This document shows positions 1 to 8,905 of a stretch of DNA of 40,629 nucleotides, in pieces; positions within the stretch are counted from its first letter, which is position 1, and every line of letters begins with the position of its first letter. Position numbers and translations under genes: made by a program. The notes under the pieces are model-generated. The model had not been told where the DNA came from. It searched no databases and worked only from the letters and a program-made list of their open reading frames with translations. Source of the stretch: MESE01 sp036675035 (GTDB taxonomy: Bacteria; Pseudomonadota; Gammaproteobacteria; Burkholderiales; Burkholderiaceae_D). Location of the stretch: positions 1 through 40,629 of the forward strand of contig JAKFFO010000091.1 of the NCBI GenBank assembly GCA_036675035.1, read 5' to 3'.

Positions 1-140
1 TCGCCATCGCCGTCGCCATCGCCGTCGCCATCGCCGTCGCCATCGCCGTCGCCATCGCCGTCGCCGTCGCCATCACCGTCGCCATCACCGTCGCCATCAC
101 CGTCGCCATCACCGTCGCCATCACCGTCGCCGTCGCCATC
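1..140 (-). repeat. Hexanucleotide tandem repeat encoding (Gly-Asp)n
   Basis: Degenerate 6-bp units (GCCATC, GCCGTC, and ACCGTC nearer 140) repeat without interruption from the window edge to 140. Read on the minus strand in the tpsA frame they give about 23 Gly-Asp dipeptides after a DTDGDGD entry. The unit is a multiple of three, so changes in copy number would lengthen or shorten the protein without breaking the frame. The acidic DxDGD pattern resembles calcium-binding loops, but that function is only inferred. Confidence 0.9.
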
Positions 141-3100
141 GGTGTCGGGAGGGTAAGGATCAGAGTTTGGATCTGCCGGCGGGCATCCAGGGCAGTCGCT
201 GTTATCCGGATTGTTTGTGTCGCTGTCGTCGTTCGGGCCGGAGTCGTTGTCGCCTCCGCCGTCATCGGTGGGAGTTGGATCAGGATAGGGGCTGGGATTG
301 GTTTCCTGGCAAGTGGTCAGATCCTGGCAGCCTTTCCATAACCCGCCCTTGGCGCCGTCGGCACCCGAGGCATCGGACGGCTTCGCACCATTGATGTAGG
401 CCGTTCTTTTGGTTGACGTGACGTTCGATGTCAGGGGTGGCGTAGCGCCATAGAGATAGATCTTGGTCGAAGAGAGAAAATCCGGAAGGCCTTTGTTGCC
501 GACTGACAGGATCAGCTTTCTGTTGCCCAGGCTAACGCCTACGCCATCGTCCCACGGTACATGAATGTCGCTGTGACCCGTTTCGCCCGGCAAGGCAAAC
601 GGATAGTCGGTGCTGCCGCTGACGATGATCGTGCTGCCATCCGGCAGCTTGACAAGTGTTCGCGATCCGAAAGCCGGTTCCCAGGATTTTGGTGAATTGC
701 CGATCCAGATCGTTTCGCCGTTCAGCGTACGCAGCGTAATGGTCGGCTTGTGCGGATTGATATAGTTGCTGGCCGCGCCGGGCAGGCTCAGATTGTTGCT
801 GAAAAAATGCAGTTGGGGTCCGAAGGTATTGAACCCGTTGATAGTGAGATTCGGTGCCGCCAGCCTCAGGTTGTACGGCGGTCCGACGTTGTGCGCAACA
901 ATGCTGCCGGAAGTCTGAGCCGATATGCTGCGGTATCCGAGGTTGAACGCACCGTCGGAGCCGATATGAATATCCCCGGTCAGCGTGTTCCTGGCCGCGT
1001 CCGGTACCGCCGAATCCTGAAGAATCGTGTTTTGCGGCGTCCCGAAGAAAAAGGTCGCGGTCGGATTGGTGAACTTGAGCAGGGTGTTGCCGTCGTAATT
1101 GATGTCCGGCGTGAAATCACCATCGTTACCGTTAATGACGCCAACCTTGCTGGCGAGATTGTAGGGTTGCAGCATGATGCGCGCGCCGTCAGCGGTTGCC
1201 GCATCAAGCAGGATGTTGAGCGAAGACGAGCGCAGCATCAGGTTGCTGCCTTTGCTGAGCAGCTTGACGATATTCAGGCCACCGGCGGTGGTCAGGTAAA
1301 AATCTCCAACCGGCTTGCTGGTGCTGTCAACCGTGACTGTGCTGCCGTTGTTGGTTGCACTGGCATTGGCAGCCGGTGCCCCGATACCGATGCCGGTCAG
1401 GTCGCCGGTATGCGCGCTATTGTCGATCACCATCAGCTTGCCGCCGGCCGCCGCGAGCGACGAGACATTGCTGGTAATCCTGAACGTGCCCTGGAGATCG
1501 TCCCCGAAAACGCCGAGCGTATCGGCGTTGATGCGGCTGCCATCGAGCGTCTCGGCACGAAAGTCGCCGCCGATACCGATTGAAACCGCGTCGGATCCGT
1601 TGGCAGTCGACGCATTGATATTTTTGCGGATGAGCAGGTCACCGCCGACCGATAGTGAAATGTTATTGTCGTTGTAGACATCCGGCGTGGCCCGGCCGCT
1701 GGCATCGACGCCGGCGGGTACCACGATCGTGTTCGAGCTGGTGGTAATGCCGTTGACGCCATCGATGGAATTCACGGTCAACGGTCCGCCCGTATAACTG
1801 ATGGACCCGTTGGCGCTGGCTGCCAGCGTACCGACCAGGTTGTTTGCATTGTTCAGCACGAACGGCGTGACCTTGTTCGTGCTGCTGCCACGCAGCAGCA
1901 GAGCGCCTGCAGTCAGCGAACCATTAGGCAGCAGGTTGCCGCTCCCGTCGGTATCGCGGCGCTGGAAAACACCGCCTGTCCCTGCAGTGAGCCGGATCGT
2001 GCCGGTGCCTGCGTTGATGCTTTCCCGGATGGTCAGGCTCGCCGGATTGGTGCCGTCCGGTTGTTTCTTCGGGTCGAATCCGGTGGCGTCGCCGGTAGTC
2101 AGTGTGACATTGTGGTTGTTGGTAGTGATGCCGCCATTGACCGTCATCGCGCCCGCAGTCGTTACGATGAGGTCGCCGTTGATCGAGGCGCTGAGATTGC
2201 GGATATTGTTGCCTGCCATCGAGAAACTGCCCGGGCCGCCTTGCAGGGACAGGCTGTTCAACTGTGCGCTTCCGCCGGTCTGATTGACACCGCCCGCACC
2301 GCGATAAGACATGCTGCCGGAGGTGATGCCTTGGGCCAGTGTCAGTACCGCGTTGTTGCGGTCAAAATAAAACTGGGTGCTGCCGCCCGTGTTGGTGATG
2401 CCGCTGGTTCCGTTTACCGTTCCGACCGATACATTCCGATTGCTGCTGTATCTCAATGTACTTGGCGAGCTGAAATTGGTTGCCAGCGTATTGACTTCAT
2501 TCCAGCTGCCGACGTAATTATCGGGAGTAACGCCAACCAGGTCAAAGAAACCCGAGCCGGTCAGGAGCAGTCCGTTGGCCGCAATGTTGGTTGACGGAGA
2601 CTGGATGACACCGTTGCCGGCGTCTAGCCAGAGCGTGCCGTTACCGCCTTGAACATTGGATTTGATCAGAATTTGCCTGTTGGCCTGCAGTTTCAGCATG
2701 GAGCCGGTGCTCCACTGCACGCCGCCGCCTCCGCCATCGTCAATGGTGATCGTGCCGCCTTTCGGTGCGGTACCGGATGCGGTCTGCGTGGTCACCGTCA
2801 CATTGCCGCCAGCCAGCGCAGCTTCCAGCGCTCCAACGGTCATGCGCGACGTGCCGCCATTGTTGGTGGCATCCGAAAACGGCGAAGCGCCCGTCATGTC
2901 CGCGGTGGCCGGATCGACCGTTGTCACAATTTCGATATCGGTCGGATCGAGCAGCAGTGTGCCAGCCTTGCCTTGCGGCGCCAGCGTGTCGACCGTGCCG
3001 TTGTAGTCCAGGATCGCTTTTCCTGAAACCTCGACATTGCCGCCATCACCGCCTTGCGCGCCGCCTTTGGCGGTGATATCGCCATAGAAGCGCGTCTGGT

Positions 3101-4208
3101 CGTCGGCCCAGACCACTACCTCGCCGCCATTGCCGTTGCCTAGTGCATCGGCATCGATCTTTACGTCCTTGCCGACGAAAGCGGTGCGTGAATTAGGCAA
3201 CGGCCCCTGGCCCTGGAAATTCCCGCCGATGTTGATCTTTCCGCCGCCGGCATCTCCGCTTGCATCGACCTTGGCGTTGTTTACCAGCGCGACCTTGTCG
3301 CCGAGTACTTTGATGGTGCCGCCTTTTTCACCAGCCTCCGTACCGCCGGCATCCAGCTCGCCGCTGACCAATGTATTGCCGCCGTCGGCCGACAGATAGA
3401 TTGCGCCATCCCGCTCCACAGTGGTGCGTGCCTGGATCAGGCCGGAGTTGTTGACCGCGGCGGTGGCGAGATCACGTGCGACCGCCGCGGTCATGATCGC
3501 GCGGCCGCCATCGGCCAGGATCTGGCCGCTGTTTTCCACGCCCGACAGGTCGGCGACGGTTTTTTCGTCGACGGCGAAATTGACCAGGCTGTCGCCCTGG
3601 ATATCGAGCGTCATCGTGTTGCCGGATGCCAGCGCCGCCGTGCCGAGCCGCGCCTGAATCACGCCGCGGTTGGCGGCGTAGTCGCCGGCCAGCACTACAT
3701 AACCGCCTTCGCGCGCCTTCAGCACGCCGGCGTTGATCACTTCGCGGCGCGCCGCGGACAGGCTGCCGCGGTTGAAAACGTAGTTACCCGCCATGAAATC
3801 CTGATTGCGGATATTCAGCGTGGTCGCCAGCAGGCCGCCGACGTCCACCGTGGAGCCGGCCCCGAAATAGACGCCGAAAGGATTGACCAGGAAAACCTGG
3901 CCGTTGGCGGACAGGTTGCCGAGTATGTTCGACGGACTGTTCCCGACCACGCGGTTGAGCAGCACCGACGAAGCATTGGGCTGGTTGATGCGTACGCTAT
4001 TGCCGGCACCGATCGAAAAACTTTGCCAGTCGATGATCGCTCTTTGCGTTCCCTGGTTGATGACCTGGTTGCCGCCCGACTGGTTATACGGTGCGGCCCC
4101 CTCGACGACGGTCGCGCCTGTCGGCAGTTCCGCGCGGCTCGCTCCGTGATAGAGCAGGGCCAGCGCGAGCGCGGCGGCTTGTCGGATTTTAGAAGCTCGC
4201 ACTGACAT
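1..4208 (-). CDS. TpsA-type filamentous haemagglutinin-like exoprotein, 3' end beyond window
   Basis: This is the secreted partner of a two-partner secretion (type Vb) system, exported by the TpsB encoded just upstream. The frame is open from ATG 4208 to the window edge, about 1402 residues, with no stop at the places I translated. A short signal peptide (residues about 1-26, ending SRA) is followed by a TPS domain with the motifs LLNRVVG, GNLSANGQVFLVNPFG and VDVGGLLATT. The body is Gly/Asn/Thr-rich and repetitive, as expected for a right-handed beta-helix. Near the 3' side come two Cys pairs (GCQDLTTC, CPGC), a Pro/Asp-rich linker and a Gly-Asp dipeptide tract that runs off the window. It overlaps the tpsB end by 20 nt. 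Adhesin or biofilm function is inferred from the family; the C-terminal domain is not visible. Confidence 0.93.
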   Translation of the reverse strand, partial: MSVRASKIRQAAALALALLYHGASRAELPTGATVVEGAAPYNQSGGNQVINQGTQRAIIDWQSFSIGAGNSVRINQPNASSVLLNRVVGNSPSNILGNLSANGQVFLVNPFGVYFGAGSTVDVGGLLATTLNIRNQDFMAGNYVFNRGSLSAARREVINAGVLKAREGGYVVLAGDYAANRGVIQARLGTAALASGNTMTLDIQGDSLVNFAVDEKTVADLSGVENSGQILADGGRAIMTAAVARDLATAAVNNSGLIQARTTVERDGAIYLSADGGNTLVSGELDAGGTEAGEKGGTIKVLGDKVALVNNAKVDASGDAGGGKINIGGNFQGQGPLPNSRTAFVGKDVKIDADALGNGNGGEVVVWADDQTRFYGDITAKGGAQGGDGGNVEVSGKAILDYNGTVDTLAPQGKAGTLLLDPTDIEIVTTVDPATADMTGASPFSDATNNGGTSRMTVGALEAALAGGNVTVTTQTASGTAPKGGTITIDDGGGGGVQWSTGSMLKLQANRQILIKSNVQGGNGTLWLDAGNGVIQSPSTNIAANGLLLTGSGFFDLVGVTPDNYVGSWNEVNTLATNFSSPSTLRYSSNRNVSVGTVNGTSGITNTGGSTQFYFDRNNAVLTLAQGITSGSMSYRGAGGVNQTGGSAQLNSLSLQGGPGSFSMAGNNIRNLSASINGDLIVTTAGAMTVNGGITTNNHNVTLTTGDATGFDPKKQPDGTNPASLTIRESINAGTGTIRLTAGTGGVFQRRDTDGSGNLLPNGSLTAGALLLRGSSTNKVTPFVLNNANNLVGTLAASANGSISYTGGPLTVNSIDGVNGITTSSNTIVVPAGVDASGRATPDVYNDNNISLSVGGDLLIRKNINASTANGSDAVSIGIGGDFRAETLDGSRINADTLGVFGDDLQGTFRITSNVSSLAAAGGKLMVIDNSAHTGDLTGIGIGAPAANASATNNGSTVTVDSTSKPVGDFYLTTAGGLNIVKLLSKGSNLMLRSSSLNILLDAATADGARIMLQPYNLASKVGVINGNDGDFTPDINYDGNTLLKFTNPTATFFFGTPQNTILQDSAVPDAARNTLTGDIHIGSDGAFNLGYRSISAQTSGSIVAHNVGPPYNLRLAAPNLTINGFNTFGPQLHFFSNNLSLPGAASNYINPHKPTITLRTLNGETIWIGNSPKSWEPAFGSRTLVKLPDGSTIIVSGSTDYPFALPGETGHSDIHVPWDDGVGVSLGNRKLILSVGNKGLPDFLSSTKIYLYGATPPLTSNVTSTKRTAYINGAKPSDASGADGAKGGLWKGCQDLTTCQETNPSPYPDPTPTDDGGGDNDSGPNDDSDTNNPDNSDCPGCPPADPNSDPYPPDTDGDGDGDGDGDGDGDGDGDGDGDGDGDGDGDGDGDGDGDGDGDGDG

Positions 4209-5883
4209 TCACCCAGATCCTGTGATTCTTGGTATCAGTTGCGGTTTGCGATCCGCTGCCGATCGGTGTTGCCGCATCGATCGATGCCGAGATCCCCCTG
4301 GCAGGATAAAAAGTCGCGCCGAGCCCGACACTGCGTAGCCGGTCACGGTTGTCGCTGAAACCCGGCATCTTGTAGATTACTTCGCCGGCGTCGGCGGTCA
4401 CGCGGAAGATGCCCATCCTGCCCATGGCCGCGAACGGCCGGCGCAGCTCGGCCGTCACCAGATACCCGGTATCGCCGCGCACTTCCGACGGACGGTATGC
4501 GCGCACACTGCCGGGCCCTCCCAATGAAAACTTCTCGGTGTCCGGCAGCATTTCCTTACTCCGAACATAATTTCCGCGCAGGTAGAGATCCCACTTCTTT
4601 ATAAACGGGGACAGATGATTGACGTCGAGTTCCATGCGGGCGAACAGTGCATCCTGCTGCGTAGGGCTCTTGACGCTTTTGAAATTGGTGGCCAGGCCGA
4701 AGCTGGCATTGGTGACCGACGCGTCCACGTGGATATGATTGATCTGGTAGGTCGTGGTCAGTACGCTGATCCGGTTGTCGGAAATTCGTGCACCCAACGC
4801 GTTCTGCACCAGATGGCTGCGCTTCACGCCTATGCTCAAGTATTGATTGTGCCGGCGGCTGCGCACGAACGGGTGGCTGACAACCAGCTCTGTGGTTTTG
4901 ACTTCACCGTTGATTCCCAGGACAGCCAGCGCACCGCTGACATCGTACGCTGCGTTCGAACTCCCGATTGCAAGCCGGGTACCTATGGTATTGAGCGGAA
5001 GCGAATAACCGGCCTTCCAGTAACGGATCAGTTCATGCTGCGTGCTGGAGCCGCTCAATGCGATCTGGTCACCCCAGCCGAAAGGCGAATTCAGATTCAG
5101 TGCGAGTTCCGCCTTGTTCTGGCCGGTTTCCTTGCGCCCGAAATTATTGACGCCGATGCTGCCGCTGAACAGTTTCTCCTCCAGCTTGATTTCCGCATCG
5201 GTGGCGCCGAATTCCGCGCCGGGCTCCAGTATCACCTTGGCGCTCAGCCCGGGCAGATCATTCAGCAACAACAGATTGTTTTCGAGGCGATCCGCGGTGA
5301 CCAGCATGCCCGGCTTGATCAGCGCAGTGCGTGCGGCCAGGAACTCCGCCGCATGGCGCTTGTTGCCGCGAAAAACCACCTTGCCGACCCGGCCTTCGAC
5401 GATGTGGATGTTGACTACGCCATTGACCACCTTCTGTGCCGGGATCACCGCGCGTGCCAGCGTGTAGCCGCGATCATGATAAAACGCAGTAATGGTATCG
5501 GCCGCCTTGTTCAGGTCGTGCAGATTGAGCTCCATGTCGACAAATCGCTCCAGCAATTGCTTGAGCAAGCGCTTTCTGAAAACGGTATTGCCGGACATGT
5601 CGAACGCATTGACGCGGAAACGCGTTGCTCGCGGGTCATGCGGCGACGGCTTCGGCTGCACCGGCAGCACCACTTGCGGCGGTGTGCTCGGCAGGCGCGG
5701 CTTGCCGGAATCCAGCGATTCCTGCACGCTGCCGGGCGTTACCGGCGCTTCCGCTGCAAAGGCCCACGCGTGGATCAACAGCAGCGCGAGCGGTGCGGCG
5801 GATGCATAGCGCGGCGCGCGGCGATCGATGGGTTTTTTCGGCACAGTGGATCGGTATCCGTCAGGGGGTGAGCAGCGCAGCAC
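4189..5883 (-). CDS. TpsB outer-membrane transporter (ShlB/FhaC/HecB family)
   Basis: Omp85-superfamily pore that secretes the adjacent TpsA across the outer membrane. From the GTG at 5883 it has 564 residues: signal peptide (hydrophobic stretch at about 27-44), two POTRA-like domains (about 88-165 and 166-237) and a 16-strand-type beta-barrel (about 240-564) ending in SASF with the terminal Phe typical of outer-membrane proteins. The barrel carries VRAY (460-463), a variant of the conserved VRGY loop-6 motif, within GGPGSVRAYRPSE. The start is uncertain: GTG 5883 overlaps the upstream gene by 23 nt, while GTG 5844 gives 551 residues and a more compact signal peptide; neither has a clear ribosome binding site. 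Its end overlaps the tpsA start by 20 nt, which suggests translational coupling. Confidence 0.93.
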   Translation of the reverse strand: MLRCSPPDGYRSTVPKKPIDRRAPRYASAAPLALLLIHAWAFAAEAPVTPGSVQESLDSGKPRLPSTPPQVVLPVQPKPSPHDPRATRFRVNAFDMSGNTVFRKRLLKQLLERFVDMELNLHDLNKAADTITAFYHDRGYTLARAVIPAQKVVNGVVNIHIVEGRVGKVVFRGNKRHAAEFLAARTALIKPGMLVTADRLENNLLLLNDLPGLSAKVILEPGAEFGATDAEIKLEEKLFSGSIGVNNFGRKETGQNKAELALNLNSPFGWGDQIALSGSSTQHELIRYWKAGYSLPLNTIGTRLAIGSSNAAYDVSGALAVLGINGEVKTTELVVSHPFVRSRRHNQYLSIGVKRSHLVQNALGARISDNRISVLTTTYQINHIHVDASVTNASFGLATNFKSVKSPTQQDALFARMELDVNHLSPFIKKWDLYLRGNYVRSKEMLPDTEKFSLGGPGSVRAYRPSEVRGDTGYLVTAELRRPFAAMGRMGIFRVTADAGEVIYKMPGFSDNRDRLRSVGLGATFYPARGISASIDAATPIGSGSQTATDTKNHRIWVNVSASF

Positions 5884-6319
5884 GAAAACGCTTGTTTTCT
5901 TCCTGGATGTCGCGCGCCATCTGTACCGCCACCATGTACTGCAGGTGATGGCCGATCGGAGAAGCCTCGTGAAACAATTGCCGGAAGGCGTCGCGGCTCA
6001 GCGCAGCAGTCGTGACCGGTCCCTTTGCGACGCAGGTCGCAGAGGCAGGCAGGTCGTCTATCAGCGACAGCATGCCGAACATCTCGCCATCGCTGAGTTC
6101 CCGTACTTCGCGTTCTATCTCATCGCCGGGATCGCGCCGCGTGATGCGCACCGAGCCCTTCAGCAGCAGGTATAGCGCTTCGCCCTGCGTGCCTTGCTGG
6201 ATGAAGACGTGGCCGTCACCGTACTGCTCCACGTTCAGACAGGCAGCCAGGATATCAATGTGCGTTGCCTTGAATTCCTCGAAGGCCGGCAGATTTTTAA
6301 GGAAAAATTTCAGGTCCAT
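5861..6319 (-). CDS. Stand-alone cyclic-nucleotide-binding-like domain protein
   Basis: A 152-residue single-domain protein with the CNB beta-roll (Crp/Fnr-type effector domain: EQYGDGHVFIQQGTQGEALYLL and the following strands) but no helix-turn-helix, so it is not a Crp-type regulator by itself. The phosphate-binding cassette reads GEMFGMLSLIDDLPASATCV. The usual GE is GM and the usual PR is PA, so the Glu that contacts ribose and the Arg that contacts phosphate are both absent. Canonical cAMP or cGMP binding is therefore doubtful. It lies between a second CNB-like gene (37 nt upstream) and tpsB. It might act as a protein-interaction module or sense another ligand; that is inference. Confidence 0.85.
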   Translation of the reverse strand: MDLKFFLKNLPAFEEFKATHIDILAACLNVEQYGDGHVFIQQGTQGEALYLLLKGSVRITRRDPGDEIEREVRELSDGEMFGMLSLIDDLPASATCVAKGPVTTAALSRDAFRQLFHEASPIGHHLQYMVAVQMARDIQEENKRFRAALLTP

Positions 6320-6356
6320 GGATTCTCGCTTCTCCTATTTTTCTTTTCCCGGGCAG

Positions 6357-6815
6357 TTATCCATGTGCGTGCGGAACACGAAAGCGCTTCGCCATCAATT
6401 CAATGAATTTTTCCAGCAGCACTTTGGCGACCGTTTCGTTTTCCGCGATCAGTTTTTCGAAGGTGATGTGGTGCACTTTTACCAGCTTGCACGCGGTATC
6501 GGTAACGACCGTCGCGCTGGCAAGATATTCGCCGCTCAATACCGAAATTTCGCCCATCCATTCACCGGCTTCAATAGTGGCGAGCGGCCTCGACTTTCCC
6601 GCTTCCTCGATCAGTGCCGTGAGCGTGCCGTCGAGCACGAAGTACAAAAAATCCACGGGCATGCGGTCGCGGATCAGCGTGCGGCCGGCAGGAATTTCCA
6701 CCACCGATGCGCCGTCCAGCAAAAGCCCCACGTGGTGGCGGCCAAGTCCTTCCGCTATGTCCGGGAACCGCGCCTCGAATTCGGAAATCACGGTGGGCGT
6801 TTGATTGGTTTTCAT
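6357..6815 (-). CDS. Second stand-alone CNB-like domain protein
   Basis: A 152-residue protein with one CNB domain (RTLIRDRMPVDFLYFVLDGTL, then the cassette GEISVLSGEYLASATVV). The Glu of the cassette is kept, but the Arg position holds Leu/Ala. No DNA-binding domain follows. I chose ATG 6815 because it overlaps the stop of the DUF805 gene as ATGA (6812-6815); a longer open frame upstream is only a shadow of that gene. Equal length and position next to the downstream CNB-like gene suggest an old tandem duplication, although the two sequences have diverged widely. Function unknown; context ties it to the Tad/TPS run. Confidence 0.86.
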   Translation of the reverse strand: MKTNQTPTVISEFEARFPDIAEGLGRHHVGLLLDGASVVEIPAGRTLIRDRMPVDFLYFVLDGTLTALIEEAGKSRPLATIEAGEWMGEISVLSGEYLASATVVTDTACKLVKVHHITFEKLIAENETVAKVLLEKFIELMAKRFRVPHAHG

Positions 6816-7339
6816 GGCGAGTAAGGTTTGAGTGTCGATGACGGTTGCGCAGACTGCGTGGAATCCGGCTCCCGAATTGTCTGCGGGCCGCCTGTTGCGA
6901 GGAAAGCGATCACCAGCAGCACCGGCAGCGTTGCAGCGATCAGCTTGGTGCCGAATGACGCGGCTCGCGGTGCAGGGCCATAGATGTTGTCGCCGCGTGT
7001 ACCGGGAATGAACCAAAACAGCAGATTGACCACGGGCACCAGCAGCAATATCGCCAGCCAGCCGCCGGTATTGAAATCATGCGCGCGCTTGACGGTCAGA
7101 ATCGCGAAGAAGATTGGCAGGAACCCGTAGAACAGCAGCACACTGAAGGCGATATACAGCAAGCGGCCCAATTGACCCGACAGCATCAGTCCCAGGCCGG
7201 CCAGAAACATGAACAGGAATGCAGCCACGATCGCACCGAGCGAATAGGCGATGTAGTGCGTGCGACCGAGGCGGCCGCGCAGCGAAAAAAGCCGGGCGCG
7301 GGTTTGCGGCGGGCCGGCGTCGAGAACGGCCGATGTCAT
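6812..7339 (-). CDS. DUF805 inner-membrane protein
   Basis: About 175 residues with the DUF805 (YhaH/YhaI-like) pattern: GRLGRTHYIAYSLGAI, several transmembrane helices, then KRAHDFNTGGWLAILLLVP and a PGTRGDNIYGP tail motif, followed here by an additional hydrophobic helix and a polar tail. The family has no firmly established biochemical role. ATG 7339 is preferred because it overlaps the upstream TadE stop as ATGA (7336-7339) and follows a GGTGGG stretch; GTG 7351 would add four residues. Its end overlaps the next CNB-like gene by 4 nt, so it is embedded in the operon. Confidence 0.88.
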   Translation of the reverse strand: MTSAVLDAGPPQTRARLFSLRGRLGRTHYIAYSLGAIVAAFLFMFLAGLGLMLSGQLGRLLYIAFSVLLFYGFLPIFFAILTVKRAHDFNTGGWLAILLLVPVVNLLFWFIPGTRGDNIYGPAPRAASFGTKLIAATLPVLLVIAFLATGGPQTIREPDSTQSAQPSSTLKPYSP

Positions 7340-8079
7340 GGGCCCACCCACTTGCCTGGATTCTTGAATGGCGTCTGCATACGGACCACTGCCTCGGAGG
7401 TGATTGGAATGCGGTATTCATCGGCGATTCCGGTGCACGGTTTGCTGGTGGAGCCGCCGCCCTCGGAAGCCAGCATGTCGGCCGCGGTAGGGCCGACGAT
7501 CGGCGTTGCCGGCGGATCGATCGCCAGGTTGTAGATCAGCTTGTTGAGAATCGGAACCGCCATCCTGTAGCAATACGTGACGCGCACCTTGAGCAGGTTG
7601 GCGTCCTGGATATTCATGCCGCCGCCGGAAATGTTGGTCGACCGGTACATCAGGTTATCGTTCGGAATCTCGCTGCCCGACTCCGAGAAGCCCTGATATG
7701 CGCTCAATGCCGCATTGGTCGGATTGACGATAGTGATTACAGTCAATTTCGGATTGGTGACCTGCTGGTTGGCCAGGGTCCATGCATTCTTGAGCAGCGC
7801 AAGATTGCGCGCGCCGCCGGTGCTGCTGCTGTGCGCAAACAGCGGCATCATGCCCGAGGTCAGTCCATCGACGATCGCGGCCATCGACCCGTTATTCAAT
7901 GCGCCGTGACGTGTGGCGGAAAAGGTGGCGTAGTTCAGGGTTGCCTTGGTCTGGTAAATAAAGCCGAACTGGATCGCACCCAGGATCAGCATGATCAGGA
8001 TCGGGAATACATATATGTATTCGGCCAGCGCCTGTCCTCCCTGGCGCGAGGTGCCGAGCCTTTTTCCGCTGCTGCTCAT
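7336..8079 (-). CDS. tadE: TadE-like pilus assembly pseudopilin
   Basis: A 247-residue protein with a short basic N-terminus, the prepilin-like stretch GGQALAEYIYVFPILIML (cleavage probably after a Gly, with the invariant Glu in place) and a single hydrophobic helix, followed by a periplasmic region with Cys near residues 190 and 230. TadE/TadF/TadG proteins are minor pilins needed for Flp pilus assembly. It overlaps the TadD-like gene by ATGA at 8076-8079 and the DUF805 gene by ATGA at 7336-7339. A second TadE-like and a TadG-like gene lie further upstream in the same run. Confidence 0.85.
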   Translation of the reverse strand: MSSSGKRLGTSRQGGQALAEYIYVFPILIMLILGAIQFGFIYQTKATLNYATFSATRHGALNNGSMAAIVDGLTSGMMPLFAHSSSTGGARNLALLKNAWTLANQQVTNPKLTVITIVNPTNAALSAYQGFSESGSEIPNDNLMYRSTNISGGGMNIQDANLLKVRVTYCYRMAVPILNKLIYNLAIDPPATPIVGPTAADMLASEGGGSTSKPCTGIADEYRIPITSEAVVRMQTPFKNPGKWVGP

Positions 8080-8555
8080 TTTTTTGCGTCGGCCGGTGCT
8101 GCCGAACCGGCCGATCGATCCATGCCCTCCAGCGGAATTTTTTCCATGGCACGGATCAGGCTTTCGAGCCGTGCGTGCATCGGATCATCCGGCTTGGACA
8201 GGTTGTGCGCCTGAATGAACGACGCCCATGCTTCGCGCACACGTACCACGCCGATGTTGTGCCACACTCGTGCGTCGCGGCTGTTGAGCATCAGCGATTT
8301 CTGATACGCGTCGGTCGCCTGTTCCGGCCGGCTGGTGCGTGCATACAGGTTACCCAGATAAAACCAGGCTTCCGAGTCGTTGGGCGCGGAACGCGTCAGC
8401 CCGATCAGCAGTTTTTCCGCGCGCTCGTCCTGGCCGTCTGCGTAGGCAAGCTGCGCGTCGCGCCGCAAATCATAAAGATTGAGCGGCTCCATTGGCAGCA
8501 TCGCGCAGCCGCCGAGCAGCAGGATCGGAAGCAGATGGCGGGCGGCGCGCATCAT
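8076..8555 (-). CDS. tadD: TadD-like TPR lipoprotein
   Basis: A 159-residue protein with a lipoprotein signal (hydrophobic core then LLGGC, lipidated Cys at residue 16) and tetratricopeptide repeats between about residues 30 and 115 (AWFYLGNLYARTSRPEQATD, VWHNIGVVRVREAW). TadD proteins are TPR lipoproteins that help assemble the outer-membrane secretin of Tad systems. It has ATGA overlaps with DUF192 upstream (8552-8555) and TadE downstream (8076-8079). The tail is Lys/Ala-rich and probably unstructured. It is shorter than many TadD proteins. Confidence 0.82.
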   Translation of the reverse strand: MMRAARHLLPILLLGGCAMLPMEPLNLYDLRRDAQLAYADGQDERAEKLLIGLTRSAPNDSEAWFYLGNLYARTSRPEQATDAYQKSLMLNSRDARVWHNIGVVRVREAWASFIQAHNLSKPDDPMHARLESLIRAMEKIPLEGMDRSAGSAAPADAKK

Positions 8556-8905
8556 GCCCGGCCCTCACGCCATGTGAGCCGGTCGCCTTCCTTCAGGCGG
8601 GTGCCGTCCAGTGTGTGCGGCGCCAGTTCAAGTGTGGCGCTGGCCGAAAAGCTGCCTGCCATGCGCAGCGGCTTCAGGCCGGACACCAGTTTGCGCACCC
8701 GGCCGTCGCGATCCAGAAAAACCAGGTCCAGCGCATAACCCATGCCAAGCGTATGCACCAGCCGGCATTCGTTGATCAGCATGCCTTCATCGGCCTGCAG
8801 CGGCGCACGGCCGAGCAGGCCGCGCGTCCTCTCCCATGCGCTGACCGCATTCCATACGCGCGGTACCAGGCATTGGTCATGGAGATAGATCGCGCCAAGT
8901 CTCAC
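8552..8905 (-). CDS. DUF192 protein
   Basis: A 117-residue protein matching DUF192: RTRGLLGRAPL, a conserved Cys in INECRLVHTLGMGYALDLVF (the usual C-x-IHTfgM-x-IDvvF motif), then LDRDGRV and a C-terminal beta strand region. DUF192 proteins are small, often exported domains of unknown biochemical role; no signal peptide is visible here, so this copy may be cytoplasmic. It overlaps tadC by 4 nt and tadD by 4 nt, which points to co-regulation with pilus genes. Confidence 0.88.
   Translation of the reverse strand: MRLGAIYLHDQCLVPRVWNAVSAWERTRGLLGRAPLQADEGMLINECRLVHTLGMGYALDLVFLDRDGRVRKLVSGLKPLRMAGSFSASATLELAPHTLDGTRLKEGDRLTWREGRA

Noticed and set aside
1..140. CRISPR or phase-variable repeat
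   Set aside because: Units are 6 bp without spacers and keep the reading frame, so it is neither a CRISPR array nor an on/off switch.
750..1583. 277-codon plus-strand open frame
   Set aside because: It lies antisense inside tpsA and has low-complexity shadow sequence; the minus-strand frame carries the recognisable TPS domain and repeats.
4615..5871. 418-codon plus-strand open frame
   Set aside because: It is antisense to tpsB, whose POTRA and barrel motifs are clear; the plus-strand product matches nothing and is rich in Gln/Arg/Ala as shadows often are.
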